A stretch of DNA of 64,000 bases, taken from assembly GCA_004123355.1 (NCBI GenBank), contig SCHM01000007.1, positions 1,178,001-1,242,000 of the forward strand. Direction: 5' to 3'. Origin of the DNA: Amphirosellinia nigrospora (lineage: Eukaryota > Ascomycota > Sordariomycetes > Xylariales > Xylariaceae). The notes below the pieces were generated by a model. That model saw only the letters and a program-made list of their open reading frames with translations, did no database searches and was not told the origin of the DNA. Below, piece after piece: positions 32,309 to 42,828 of this stretch. How positions within the stretch are numbered: the stretch's first letter is position 1; the number at the start of each line of letters is the position of its first letter. Both the position numbers and the translations under genes were made by a program.

Positions 32309-32878
32309 TAATTGGAAAGCTTTACCTTTCCGAACACGTATTGGCAACGACAATCAAGTGTGAGGGAAGGTAAAGATTGAGAAGTTCTAACGGTGACCCC
32401 TAAAAGTATAAATTTCTCTGCAACGCGCTGATTGGCCCATACGGACTCTGCAAAGCTGCCATTGGTCAGAGTCTAAATCGAGGCATCAACCACAACGTAT
32501 TCACACTTATATGGACTGTGTGGCTTACGCACTGCAATAGTGAAGATGGTCACTAACGGGCACTATATTTAAATCGAGACCACCACTTAACACGGTTAAA
32601 GAAACGCGTTGCAAAAGGGCCGGACCGCGAGGGACGGCCGCCGAGTTCCCAGAGGTCCAACCCTCCCGGCCGGAGCCCCTCTGGAAGTGTGAATTTACGT
32701 AGGGGGTCTGAGGAGTAGGAAGTCTGAGGAGTAGGAGGTCTAGGAGTAGGAGGTCTAGGAGCTAGGAGTATTCCCGTCACTTAAATCGAAGTGCTTTTGG
32801 CACTTCGATTTACAACGTATTTAAAATAGAGAGCTTTGCCGGCAAAGCTTTCTATTTTAGTGACGACTTGCTCGGCGC
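32309..32878 (-). repeat. Hairpin-bearing dispersed repeat, copy 1
   Basis: The 570-bp unit is an inverted copy of 51550-52101. Shared parts include a GC-rich block around TCCGGCCGGGAGGGTTGG, a stem-loop near 32796-32825 (AAATCGAAGTGC/GCACTTCGATTT) and a palindrome near 32825-32860 (AGAAAGCTTTGCCGGCAAAG). The two ends share GGAAAGCTTT/AGAAAGCTTT, like short inverted repeats. There is no coding capacity of its own. It lies immediately after truncated LTR-like copy A. Confidence 0.75.
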
Positions 32879-33410
32879 TGCACGGTATTTTACCATCACT
32901 GGCTTCTATATAGCCAGCATCTAGCTGCACAACCTGTGAATGCAGAACGAGGCTACAACTATTTACCAAAAGCCAACAGGCAGTAATTGCTATCAATTCG
33001 TAGACCCCTGACTGACACTGGTGGTGCATTGGCTTTTTCTTTCGTACCGTTCCCGTCACGACGTGCCAAGTACGAGGGTCAGCATCGTCAACACCACGAT
33101 CCAGACTTCTTGGTGGGTTCTCGTTCTGCCCGGAATTGTCGAACCAGATCAACGCTGTGCTGAAAAATGATTGTCGCCGAATGGGTCATTAAATACATGA
33201 TAGTTGGCTGCGAGCGGGGTTGGACACTGCGTACAGTGACTAAGTTGGCTGGTGATGAAAACAAAAGTTCAGCTCTACCATTCAATTCGGTAAAGCAGTA
33301 TTTCAACATTTTTGTGAAGTAGTTCTTGTCCGTGATACTTGTCGTACTATACGGTACATCAAAATCAATCGTCTAGTCGGTATTTGTCAAAGACAGTGGA
33401 TACGTATACG
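32879..33410 (-). other. Unrecognised protein-like readings
   Basis: Two overlapping minus readings (33088-33309 and 32781-33152) are protein-like (QPTIMYLMTHSATIIFQHS; DDADPRTWHVVTGTVRKKK) and appear to be pieces of one gene displaced in frame; the second runs into the hairpin repeat. I do not recognise the family; a transposase remnant is possible. Confidence 0.3.
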
Positions 33411-33531
33411 TGTAGTATAGCAGTAGATGTTGTATTGAATCAGAATAATCAGGAAGGATCTCCGAGTCCAGAGCGGATATAGATGATATATATACAGGTG
33501 GGTGCAGTGCATCACCCCACTTAATTCAACA
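33411..33531 (-). mobile_element. Solo LTR of the Gypsy-linked family
   Basis: The 121-bp segment runs on the minus strand from TGTTGAATTAAGTGGGG to GCTATACTACA and matches 10168-10303. No internal sequence adjoins it. Flanks ATACG and ATATT share only the first three bases, so the target duplication is weak or mutated. Confidence 0.6.
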
Positions 33532-34209
33532 ATATTTTATCTTCACCAAAAGCCGTTACACCCATGAACAGACATACTCGTTATCAGAGACCCTAAGTGA
33601 TTCCCGAACGGTCTATTTGTGGTTCTACAACTCGCTTACGATATTGTTCAGCTTGTGTTAGAAATCCTGGTGAATTAGTATTGGCAGCTTGCAAAGCTCC
33701 GCCGTCGTTTCTTTACGCGTTCGAATCGATATCACTGGACTACAATGTGTTCAGCTCGTGAGTGGGTGGAATGGAATCTGAGAGATTTTTTGCGAAGATA
33801 AGCTACAAGGATAGCACCCCGAAAGAGAAATCATTCATTTTCATAGCCCGTTGAGGAGTGAAGCGGGAATATTCGTAGTATTCCGGCGCATACCCGGGCC
33901 ATGAGCGGGGGAGCTCCAAAGGATCCGAGTCACTCGTGCGCCATTTGGAGAATTCGAAGTGAGCCACCCTAGCAAGCTAAAAATCGTGTTCATCCTTGAA
34001 TATAAAAGTTGAGGATATTCTGAGGCTTCAAATTGCCTTGTATAGCGCCTTGAAGAACATAGTTCTTAGTCGCGTTGCTGGAATGGGCTACCCATCCAAG
34101 GCTGTTCATCCATCCATCTATTCACTGGGTGTCGTTGGTAATGGATAAGTCTATATAGGTGGAGGAGTGGGTGTCAGGGACCGCAGGGGTAGGGGTGTAT
34201 GTATCTAGA
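33532..34209. other. No recognisable gene
   Basis: Short frames only; no repeat match found. Confidence 0.45.
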
Positions 34210-34572
34210 TGTCACACGGACCACCCTTAGGGCCCAGCCACAGGACCTAGCCACAGGAGGCACACAGGCGCCTGGAGACTCCTTCCAGGACCTTCCGGAA
34301 GACCGGCATCGCTCCGAGGCATTATCGTGGCTGAGACATAATATATTAGAATGATTGCATTGGTTAAAATAGCCTCAACCCCTCTCGAGGAGTCAGGCTT
34401 TCGGAGGCCTACGAGGAGGCAGAAGTCTTAGGAACTCGTTTATAAATTGAAGGCTTGGGCGAGGTTACATTGAAGTCAGAAATAGGAAATCAGAGCCCCT
34501 AGAGACCCCAAAGAGATTATTAGCTGAATTGAACTCCAAATTCCAAGCACCTGAGCACAGGCCCTTGTCACA
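34210..34572 (+). repeat. LTR-like repeat, copy B
   Basis: Begins TGTCACACGGACCACCC with the blocks shared by copies A and C, continues through CATTGGTTAAAATAGCC and GAGGAGTCAG (also shared with C), and can be closed at TTGTCACA (34572). The flanks are then CTAGA and CCAGA, a near-perfect 5-bp duplication differing by a C/T. It is likely a solo LTR; the right boundary is uncertain because another LTR fragment adjoins. Confidence 0.55.
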
Positions 34573-34607
34573 CCAGATCCCTGTGTCTAAGGTCCCTGTT
34601 CCTGGCA
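34567..34607 (-). repeat. Fragment of the TGCCAGG short-LTR family
   Basis: The end reading (minus) TGCCAGGAACAGGGACC with ACACAGGGATC matches the starts of 37896-38050 and 24489-24636. Only about 40 bp remain, overlapping the right end assigned to copy B. Confidence 0.5.
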
Positions 34608-35140
34608 CCGAGAGATATAGAACAGATAGAATTTACCTGGTACCTTCGTCTTCTTAGATGATTATTAGCTGCATTGAATCTAGTTCAAGTCTTCTCACGA
34701 GCCCAGGTCACAATAGTCATGGCATGCCTAAGCCTAAAGAAGGGTGTCGACAGACGGATCCCACGATTTTACAGTCAGCCTGCAATACCTTTTCATCAAT
34801 ATCCATTCCTTATACATTTACGACTAAATGCATGGTTGGTGCTTACTTACTGTAATATAGCTATAGGCAACCACAATATCTAACAATGATGGCCGACAAT
34901 GAAATATCTGTATAGCTAGGCTGCAACAAGGCTGAGCAGTCATGCTCAGCTTTTAGTTCGATGAAAAGGGCTCACCAGCCTTGCAATTTTCGAAGAGAAC
35001 CTTCCTCCTTGTCTACTCCTTTTCCATCGCATTATTCATCGCCCACGACTCCCACTCATCCTCAAGATCTACCAAATTCACAACTACAATAATAGCGCAA
35101 AATTTCGGAACTCGTCCAGGCGGCTATATAAGCAGCTAAT
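34608..35140. other. Upstream region of the 35141 ORF
   Basis: Short frames only. The last 150 bp are C/T-rich and contain CGGCTATATAAGCAGC about 20 bp before the ATG at 35141, a TATA-like element close to the start, so the real transcript start or start codon may differ. Confidence 0.4.
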
Positions 35141-35401
35141 ATGGCTAACCCCCACTGCAAACAACGTAAGATAGCTCGAGCTCGATCACCAGCGACCGAG
35201 AGGGAGGCTGAAGCTGAAGCACCGGAGAGGAAGAGACGCAAGACAAGCGCGGACGGCCGCGGCAAGTGGGCGAAGGTCGATAAAATCAGCTATATCCGCC
35301 GCACCGCTACCAGCACCAGGATAATCAAGGGTTCGAATATCTGGTTCACTGGTCTTTACCATGTTACAGACCCTCCTGGACACCGGCGTGCGAGATTATG
35401 A
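35141..35401 (+). CDS. Small basic protein, 86 aa
   Basis: Strongly basic, Lys/Arg/Ala/Glu-rich start (KQRKIARARSPATEREAEAE, then PERKRRKTS), a good nuclear-localisation candidate, followed by KISYIRRTATSTRIIKGSN. No domain recognised. Its stop overlaps the ATG of the next ORF in the sequence ATGA. Confidence 0.4.
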   Translation: MANPHCKQRKIARARSPATEREAEAEAPERKRRKTSADGRGKWAKVDKISYIRRTATSTRIIKGSNIWFTGLYHVTDPPGHRRARL

Positions 35402-35685
35402 CCAGCGCGGTTCATGAATTTTGGATCAACAATTACCAGAACCTGACCATCAAGACGGCTGGCTACGAACCGTCAACACCAACGACCCCTATCCTAGCTA
35501 GCTCTCCAGCAGCAGATACTGCAGAACTCTCCATATCGCTGAATGCTGCTATCCGCGATAACGAGAGTCATGACTTCAATATCGGGGGTAATGACAATAG
35601 AAATACCAGTGACGATGATGTACCGGCCGCTACGCAGTATGGTGAAAAAGAGGAGAGAACGAGAGCAAGAGGAATGATGACGTAG
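35398..35685 (+). CDS. Small Ser/Asn/Asp-rich ORF, 95 aa
   Basis: Opens with the ATG inside the stop of the preceding ORF (ATGA). The start HEFWINNYQNLTIKTAGYEP looks structured; the rest is low complexity (IGGNDNRNTSDDDVP) and ends basic. Because eukaryotic translation rarely re-initiates this way, the pair may be one gene joined by splicing or separated by a recent frameshift. Confidence 0.35.
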   Translation: MTSAVHEFWINNYQNLTIKTAGYEPSTPTTPILASSPAADTAELSISLNAAIRDNESHDFNIGGNDNRNTSDDDVPAATQYGEKEERTRARGMMT

Positions 35686-37031
35686 AAGAGAAGAAGAAGA
35701 AGAACTATGCTGGATATGGCCTTAACAAATGCACCGTATCTTGAAGTATTAATTCAGACAAACCAAAAGGCGGCCCACGGTGCGACAGTCTAGTAATTAT
35801 GTCAGAAACGATACCCACACGAGACAATGACGGACTCAAAATCGCAAGGCGAAGAAAAGCTAGCTGAATAAATGCGACTTCTCTTCTACTTAACTACAAA
35901 TTATACTTGTGACGGAGTAAAAATGACGCCGTTAATACTCCGTGGGTTATTAACGGTATATATGGTTGGCTGTAGGACTATTTTTATGCTGACTAGGTAC
36001 TATTAATCGACGGCAAATAGCCGAATCAATAATACTGGGAGCTGAGAGTCTAGTTATTGGAGAACTAAATGTCAAAAGCTTTAGTCCAGTATGATTACGA
36101 CAAACGCCACGGAAGATGGTAAACTGCATGTATTGTATTTGCGGTAGGCGGTACTGGATATCTTTATTTGTGATTTTATGGTGCTTCGATTTTGATTTCA
36201 GTTTCGCCTTAGCATTAGTGAGCTGTACGGGTAGGTACTGCCAACGGCTTTTGTCCCACCTGACAGTTTTGAGCCAATCAAAAGCCGCCCTTTTTTTAAA
36301 ATGATAGTCTAGGTAGAACCATAAGTATCATTGTGCACTGTAGAAAGTAATTACACAATCATTATTTCCCCAATTTGACACGAGCAGGGCGGGTGTACCA
36401 AAAGACTGGGCCTGTCGGAGAGCCCAAGCCCATTGTCCGTATGGCCCCACCTGTCACTTACTTAAGCAGGAGCGGTGCTGGCCCTAATATGGCTCGATAA
36501 GAGGTCAGCAGGGTCCGGTTTATCCCTTGGGTGGTTATTGAGGTGTTACATGAGAACGCCCGCTATAAGTTGTATCCGTACATAGTAGCTATGAGACAGG
36601 GGAGTAATGAGTGACTACCTATACCTAATTGCTCGGCTAGCGAGAGCTTCGTAACCAGGCAGTTGACCATGACGAGGGGAAGGTAGAAGTCTAGATACAT
36701 AGGTATTCCTTTATCGTTTGTAGGCCACACACAGCCATGAGTTTTCCATTGACACCATCCGATCTACTGCTTCCAACTGCTAGACACGCCACGAATTGGC
36801 ACAGGGGTAATACAACAAATAAGTCGGGATCAGCTAAGGATTGATATTGAATAGGGTGCGTCTTGTAGCCAATTGGACATCGTCTCTTCCATCCGAGGGT
36901 TTCCATGGGCATGTACTAAACACTGAACTTCGATTGGTGATATAAATGGATTGCAGTAAAAAGTTTCCACTAGTTATAGTAAATGACCGTATGTAGTAAG
37001 TTGAACGTCCAATAATTCCCCATCCCGTTTA
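35686..37031. other. No firm gene
   Basis: Short frames only. The one notable piece is 35906-35964, which on the minus strand matches part of the DUF3435 pseudogene and is listed separately. Confidence 0.45.
35906..35964 (-). repeat. 59-bp match to the DUF3435 pseudogene
   Basis: Read on the minus strand this resembles 15438-15494: ATATACCGTTAATA, CGGAGTAT and AACGGCGT occur in the same order with about 80-85% identity by eye. CCGTTAATA and TATTAACGG make the piece partly palindromic. It is either a fragment of another DUF3435 gene or a tiny repeat present in both places. Confidence 0.5.
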
Positions 37032-37333
37032 CTAGACACCCTTGGTAACCATACAATTGACGTAGATTTCTACGGTCTCTTTTGAGCGTTTACACTGCAG
37101 CTCGTTTGCGTACGCAAGGACCAGTGCTGGCCCCTGTTAAAGTTAGTGGCAATGTACACAGATTTGAGGAGGTGATTACCACTTACTACAAGGACAGGAG
37201 AGCTGATGCTAAGCTCTTTGACCGACTTCTTGATCGCAGATTTGTATGTCTTCTTTATGTCCCGCTTGCACCTCGACGACAAAGACTTAAGCTCTCGACT
37301 TAACGACAACAGAGCCGATTTCAAGCCCGCCAT
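37032..37333 (-). CDS. Two-exon gene for an 82-aa basic/amphipathic protein
   Basis: Exon 1 (37187-37333) opens MAGLKSALLSLSRELKSLSS and continues CKRDIKKTYKSAIKKSVKEL. The 53-bp intron has donor GTAAGT, branch CACTAAC and acceptor TTTAACAG. Exon 2 (37032-37133) continues in frame (GPALVLAYANELQCKRSKET) to a stop after MVTKGV. Frame is kept across the intron and every splice signal is consensus, so I regard it as a real or recently real gene. The N-terminal 45 residues are Lys/Ser/Leu-rich and probably helical; there is no clear signal peptide. Function unknown. It stands alone among repeats. Confidence 0.65.
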
Positions 37334-37895
37334 AATCACTGCTTGTCGAGAACGGACGGGATAGTGGGATGGGCGGACTGAGTTTTCGGCTTCGGATTAT
37401 AGAACGTAAGAGATAAAGGGGTAGTGAGTTGTAGAGAGCAATAGTGATGATACATGGAATAGGGTTCGCGACATACCTGGCCTTTTATAATCATGCGCAA
37501 ACCGCACCCAACAAACTACGCCGAGAGGCTGCTAGTTCTACGTCGTTCCTGTGTATCTGGAGGTTGCGTAAGAGGAAGTAAATACAAACAAATCTAGTGA
37601 CACGTTCTTTACTAGAGCTCGTATTTGCTAGTTACATGGTGCCACGTTCGGTGTGCCTTGCGGTGAAACAATGGTCTAATGCCATGAGCAAACACCCCGC
37701 AGGTTCCGTGTCGCTTTAGCTCGGCCTATAGATTCTGTGATCTTGTCTAGAATTTCATGCTGCTTACGTATCTCCGACGCGACAAGGACGCAAGGTGCAA
37801 AAAACCCACCTATCGCTTACTGCGTGCTCCCTTGCGTGAGACTCGGGGCAGCGACAGGTAAGAATGGCCAATAGTTTACAATATAGGAAAGACGG
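37334..37895. other. Promoter side of the 82-aa gene; otherwise empty
   Basis: No convincing frame. Ends at the target duplication of the solo LTR. Confidence 0.45.
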
Positions 37896-38050
37896 TGCCA
37901 GGAAACAGGGATCTAGGCACACGGATCCAACCGGAACAAAGAGACTCTCTGTATATAGTCAAGTAGTCACATAGAGCCCACGGAGATGACTTCACTGATC
38001 CTCCGTGCAACAACAGATGTTTACACCCTACCCTTGCGAGGCTCGTGACA
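37896..38050 (+). mobile_element. 155-bp solo LTR with 5-bp target duplication (GACGG)
   Basis: Runs from TGCCAGGAAACAGGG to GGCTCGTGACA, flanked by GACGG on both sides (37891-37895 and 38051-38055). A relative lies inverted at 24489-24636 and a scrap at 34567-34607. Unusually short for an LTR, but the ends and exact duplication fit. Confidence 0.85.
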
Positions 38051-39099
38051 GACGGAGAATACCAAAGGAATGTTAAATTAACACGTCTTTGGCGGTTTTA
38101 TAACCAGGAGACGAAATTCTCACGAGGTTCGAAAAGTGTCGTCTAGTAATATCTATTGTGTCAAGGCGGTTCTGAGGACATTTGAGACATCAACTGTGTT
38201 TGCCTTCGGTAAAGCGACAACAAATAGAACCTTGGCGGTCCCCATTGAGCCATATAATACCCTGACGGTAAGCTCCAAATCCTGTATAGGATCAGTCGTA
38301 GGTTACTCGACAATGCAGGGTGGTTTAGTGATAGACCAAGGACTCGGAACCCAGCGAGTAAGGGGAACGAGCGCATAGCTTTGATAGCCGATTACGATCA
38401 TTAAGCCTTAAGTTTCAAAAGAGGGGATATTCTGAGTCACTCCTCGTAGATACCTTGCTTCAATTACAACATATTTACTGACAAAACCATTTGCGAGTGG
38501 CTGCCTCAGCTGTCTGATGACTAATCGCCCTTCGGCACGAATACGTAAAAAGTGGGAAAGCGGAACTAGGTCTAGCTTTTCTGTATATATATATTTGTGC
38601 GTACGCGGCGTTCCTTTGATTTTTCGACTTTTCGTTATTTACTGGTACTATTAGCTCCGTTGTCTTTAGATCTGTTGTATTGTGCCATGATCAATGCATT
38701 CCCCTTCTTATTTATGCTTATTTGGTTGATTTAGTAGTGTTGTGTTGTTTGAGTGGTCTTCACCACTAGAGCCTCCTTCCCTGTTTCAGTATTATAATTT
38801 ATGTAATTACGCCACCACTACAGATCAACACACACTGCAACACCCACTTCGACACCTACGAACGCGCCATTTTCTTTCTTACCAAAGGACGTAATTTACG
38901 TATATTTATGTTAGGAAATCACCACACTCCTATAGCGACAAGTTGATAACTTGAGGAAGAAAATCCACCCTCCGTAGCCCTTTCCTCTACAAGGCCTTAA
39001 ATATAGTGACGTACCCTATTGGCTGGTGTCCAGTCACCCAATACTAGGTTAGGGGCCTAGTCCAGCGTTGCAATTTAGCTATAAACGCGTTAAACAAGC
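38051..39099. other. No recognisable gene
   Basis: Short frames on both strands (38136-38378 longest). A (TA)n-rich run near 38584-38596. Nothing else supported. Confidence 0.45.
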
Positions 39100-39376
39100 T
39101 AGGGCTTGTACTGGCAGGGAGTTTTTGACAGCGATTTTGCTATGTTTAGTTATTGACAAAAGGGTTGTTGAGTGGCAAAAGGCTTCGAGATTGATCAACC
39201 GTGAAAAGTGCTTGTACTCTGACTCCTTCGAGGCTATCCTAACCAATGCTACGGCACCAATATATTATGTCTCAGCCCACGAAAATGATCGGAGTGATAT
39301 CGGCCATCCAGGCCTTCCAGGAGTCTCCGGGGCCTGTGTGGCTCCTGTGGCTAGGTCCTGTGGCTGGTCCGTGTCA
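39100..39376 (-). repeat. LTR-like repeat, copy C
   Basis: On the minus strand this reads GGACCAGCCACAGGACC, GGAGACTCCTGGAAGGCC, GTGGGCTGAGACATAATAT and on to AGCATTGGTTAGGATAGCC, matching copies A and B in order. The distal end near 39100 is not defined. Confidence 0.6.
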
Positions 39377-39441
39377 GTACTCTTGCTCTTCTAGTTTTAG
39401 TACGGTGCTATCCTGGAGACTGTAGGGGTGGATGGTACCCA

Positions 39442-39597
39442 TGTGGCACCTAGTGTGGCACCCAGGTAATGGGCGCCACAGTGAATGGTTGCCCGGCAAG
39501 CAGGTCTTTATACCATGACTTGCCCCACTGTAATTAGGTGTATAAATACATAGCCACAGGACACAGGGCACCGAAACCCTTTGTCCACAATACAACA
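39442..39597 (+). repeat. Copia-type LTR-like segment 1
   Basis: Has the look of a fungal Copia LTR: TGTGGCACC start, TATA-like GTATAAATACATAGCC in the right third, and an ACAATACAACA end. It is followed by a leader, AATTGACTAAGCCACGGATC and ACCACTAGGTGGGAACC, that recurs after segment 2. No pol region follows; it is a remnant. Confidence 0.5.
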
Positions 39598-39824
39598 CCA
39601 TACCTAGTACTAGATCTGCAGCTTACATCAGTAATTGACTAAGCCACGGATCACCACTAGGTGGGAACCAGCAGGCACACCCATAGGCCCAAATAGAATA
39701 CCTATATGCATCCCTGTCCTTGGGGACTACACACATTGCTATGACCAATTGGTACAAGACCTGTAGTACCAGATCTGCAGCTGATATCAATACGTCAAAT
39801 ATAAGGGATATGAGGTTAGCCGAT

Positions 39825-39939
39825 ATAGTGACCATATGGGGACACTATGTTGGCCCCATGTCAGGAAGACTGGGTCCCCCATATAAATCTGCAGAGAACA
39901 CGCGTCTTGGATACATAACAAGAAGATCAATACAACACA
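39825..39939 (+). repeat. Copia-type LTR-like segment 2
   Basis: Ends with ATATAAATCTGCAG... and ATCAATACAACA, then the leader AATTGACTAAGCTACCG and ACCACTAGGTAAGGAAC, paralleling segment 1. The left boundary is unclear. Two related LTR-plus-leader ends in tandem point to old nested or repeated insertion. Confidence 0.4.
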
Positions 39940-40415
39940 ATCTACACACCACTGCATGACATCGCTTATATCTGACACAATAATTGACTAAGCTACCGAT
40001 TACCACTAGGTAAGGAACAGACCAGCAGGTACAAGAGGGGTTGGGACTTGGCTGTGTAAATATTCCCGTCATAGACGAGTTATTTTCTAGGACCTCTTGC
40101 CAAGTAGATAGTACATATTTCACGAAAAGACCTTGATTAGAGCCCAGGCAACACCGTTACATTGCTTTTTGGAAGTTTCCCGTGCGACTACATAATATGC
40201 CAAAGATGCCCCAACCACCTCGCGTACCGAGATACGGCCGGTGGCACCCAGGTCCTCGGTACCGGCTAATAGGAAGCCAACACAATAACAGGTAATCACC
40301 TTGAATCTTCGACTTGTCGACACACACGCACACATGTACCACTCCCTCTCATTTATAATAGAATCTAAGTCTAGAGACTAGCCCCCCCCCCCTTCCATAA
40401 CTAGCGCAGCGAACC

Positions 40416-42260
40416 ATGGCTGATACAATGTATTCCGAGTCTTCCCGCGGCACAACCACAGACTCTGCTGCCCTCGTCGAGAGTATCCATGGGCAAGATA
40501 TCACAACCTCCAGCCTCCAGAACTTCTACGACGCCGAAGGTGTGTCCGAACCAATCAGTTCCTTCGGTGGAAAGCGTATCCCATACGCTCAAGCAAAGAC
40601 TCTGGACTTTATTACGAATCAATTAACACCCCCCGGCGTCACTGACCGGGAGTTTCATGACTCTCTCGGCCCTGGATTAATCAATACTTGCCTAGTGAGA
40701 CACACGTCGAGTGAGACTGGATTCGCAATCTTTAGCGCACTACGAGCCCTCTTCTTTCTCGACCCCTTCCCTGATGAATATGCTATCAAGATTCATGGCC
40801 GAACATTCGCAGCATTTTATAGTAGATGGACCAACCAGTTCCATGATCACCCGCCTCCCCCCTCCGGGGCTATTACCTTACCCGCTTTCGTCCAAGACGA
40901 CAGTTGGCGCTATGGTTACCTATGTGGTTGTAACATATTTGCTATCCTCCGACGACCAAATTTCTACTTTGAATCTCTTGGATCTACGCACGGTAACCCG
41001 ATCAAAATGACCAAGAAAATTTTCAACGCGGCCCTGATATTTTTCAAGAAATACATTAGAGTATACACCATGCAAGCACCACGGGCCGAACCGACGAAGG
41101 CGTCTTTGTCGCCGCCAGGGAGGAACTCGACCCTGTACGTACTCTTGGCAGATCCGATAACCTCTGTACTCTGATTAACGACATTCGCCACGAGTCTAAC
41201 TCGCTTTCACTCAATCTGACGCCTGGCCTAGACTGCCCGGATGAAAGCAAGGTCCTTATTTCCCCAGATATAGGCATTGAGGATTATAATCAACAAACTA
41301 GCAGAGACTATATCCAAGACCGCCCAATCCCGTCCCAATTGGACCGGCAGCTATGGGTTGATAAAAAACTCGGCGCATGAGTTATCGACACAATGATCAG
41401 AATAGCCCTCAAACAGTGGGCTGATAGCGCAGATATTAGTGCCTTCTTCGATATCTTCTTCCCGTCGTTTAACAGTACTCTGCTATACGAAACCACTTTC
41501 GCTGCCACCTTTCACCCTGATCTTGGCTTTGACAATGACATAGCTAACCAGTATTGCAGCACCTAGTGTTAAATGGATCCCACTGGGTGGAGATTGACCT
41601 GCGGACATGGGATTAAAACCCAATAATCACCTCTACCTTGTTGTAGTCGATAAGAACAAACGGATTGCGTACTTTTTCGACCCAATACCTGGCAAAGATA
41701 AAACACACCGCGATTTTGGTCTACAATGTCACACTGAAGGGCTTATACAAATCAAGCAATATTGGGGAGCACGGGTAGTGGGGACCGTTTCACCACCCTC
41801 CCGAGCCATCGAAATGAAGCCATTCATCCAGAAGGACGATTGGAGTTGCGGTTTTGCTTGCGTGACCCATGCAGTTCTATTATTTCGATACTCTACCGTC
41901 ATACAGGCAGGGCTTAAGGGAAGGGCACCTAACTCTATCAGCTACATCCCCATAGATATCATCGAAATACTTGAGAATTATACTGGTATCAAGATTGGAA
42001 TAAAGCCTGCTCCCCAGGTCAAACAAGCCACGAAGCCTATGTACGAAGTTTCATTCATTAATAAACACCTTGAAAGCTTCGACAGTTCTCTTGGGCCCAA
42101 TAGTCGGGGACAGCCACCCTCAGATACCCCTATGCCCGACGTTCCCGGCCATTCATCTCCACGCCATTCATCCACGAAGTCTGGTCGAGGCCCTGAGCCA
42201 CATTCAGGCTCTGGTTGTCGCAGGCATAAACATCCCGTTAATCACGGAACTATGAACTAA
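40416..42260 (+). pseudogene. Ulp1/C48-type cysteine protease gene with duplicated domain, broken
   Basis: Readings at 40416-41174 (252 codons), about 41130-41560 and 41607-42260 (217 codons) appear to be one long gene in different frames, with about three breaks. The downstream part has C48 features in order: SHWVEIDL then HLYLVVVD (His region), IAYFFDPIPG (Asp region) and MKPFIQKDDWSCGFACV (Gln and Cys), as in SUMO proteases. The upstream part ends LPAFVQDDSWRYGYLCGC, a look-alike of the QKDDWSCGFACV block, so it may be a degenerate duplicate lacking the catalytic set. The C-terminus is Ser/Pro/His-rich. Such domains occur in host desumoylating enzymes and in some fungal DNA transposons (KDZ type); no transposase or capsid gene was seen nearby. 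Confidence 0.6.
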
Positions 42261-42828
42261 AGGGCGGGGGTTACTTTTGAAGACGTAGGTAGCCGACCGA
42301 TGCATAAGTTCCCTGAAGGGCGGGTAAACTGGGATCATTATCCCATATGGTTGCCATCAATCAAGCCGACGCCACAGAGAGAAACCTGACAGAGAAGCCG
42401 CACAAGGATCATCGAGTGAACGCTGCGGGAAAGGCTCCGGATTGGTTGAATTAGACATAAAGACAGGCCAAGCACGAAAGCAAAGACGAGGACCGGGAAC
42501 GGAGTGATCTGCAGGGTGCCGGTAATATCGTTATCACAAAAATGCCAGAAATGCACACAAGGATAGAACACATCAATTGCCTAGTTAACATACTCAATCG
42601 GAATCGTTGAATTCTAACACATATTGCAAACAACATAGTTTAGTCCCTTAAGCTAGTATACAGAACAGACTTATGAAAAAAACGCGATCATCTTGCTTAT
42701 TGATATGAGTTAATAATTACATATATACGTAAGCACAGAGTAGCCGCCGGCCAGTTGGCTTTAAGTTAACTCTCTGGCAAGAAGCATTTCGGCTAGGTGT
42801 GTTACGGATATATGCAGTGGTTAAAAGG
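42261..42828. other. No recognisable gene
   Basis: Short frames only, becoming AT-rich towards 42700. Confidence 0.45.

Noticed and set aside
32620-32720. tRNA- or 5S-derived SINE promoter in the GC-rich block of the hairpin repeat
   Set aside because: GGTCCAACCCTC looks loosely like a B box, but no A box or tRNA fold could be placed.
36116-36304. Small secreted protein (hydrophobic 62-codon ORF)
   Set aside because: Hydrophobic run lies mid-frame, no signal-peptide layout, no promoter or intron support.
40416-42260. Polinton/adenovirus-type protease
   Set aside because: No polymerase B, integrase or capsid gene nearby, and the motif order fits Ulp1/C48 of host or KDZ-transposon type equally or better.
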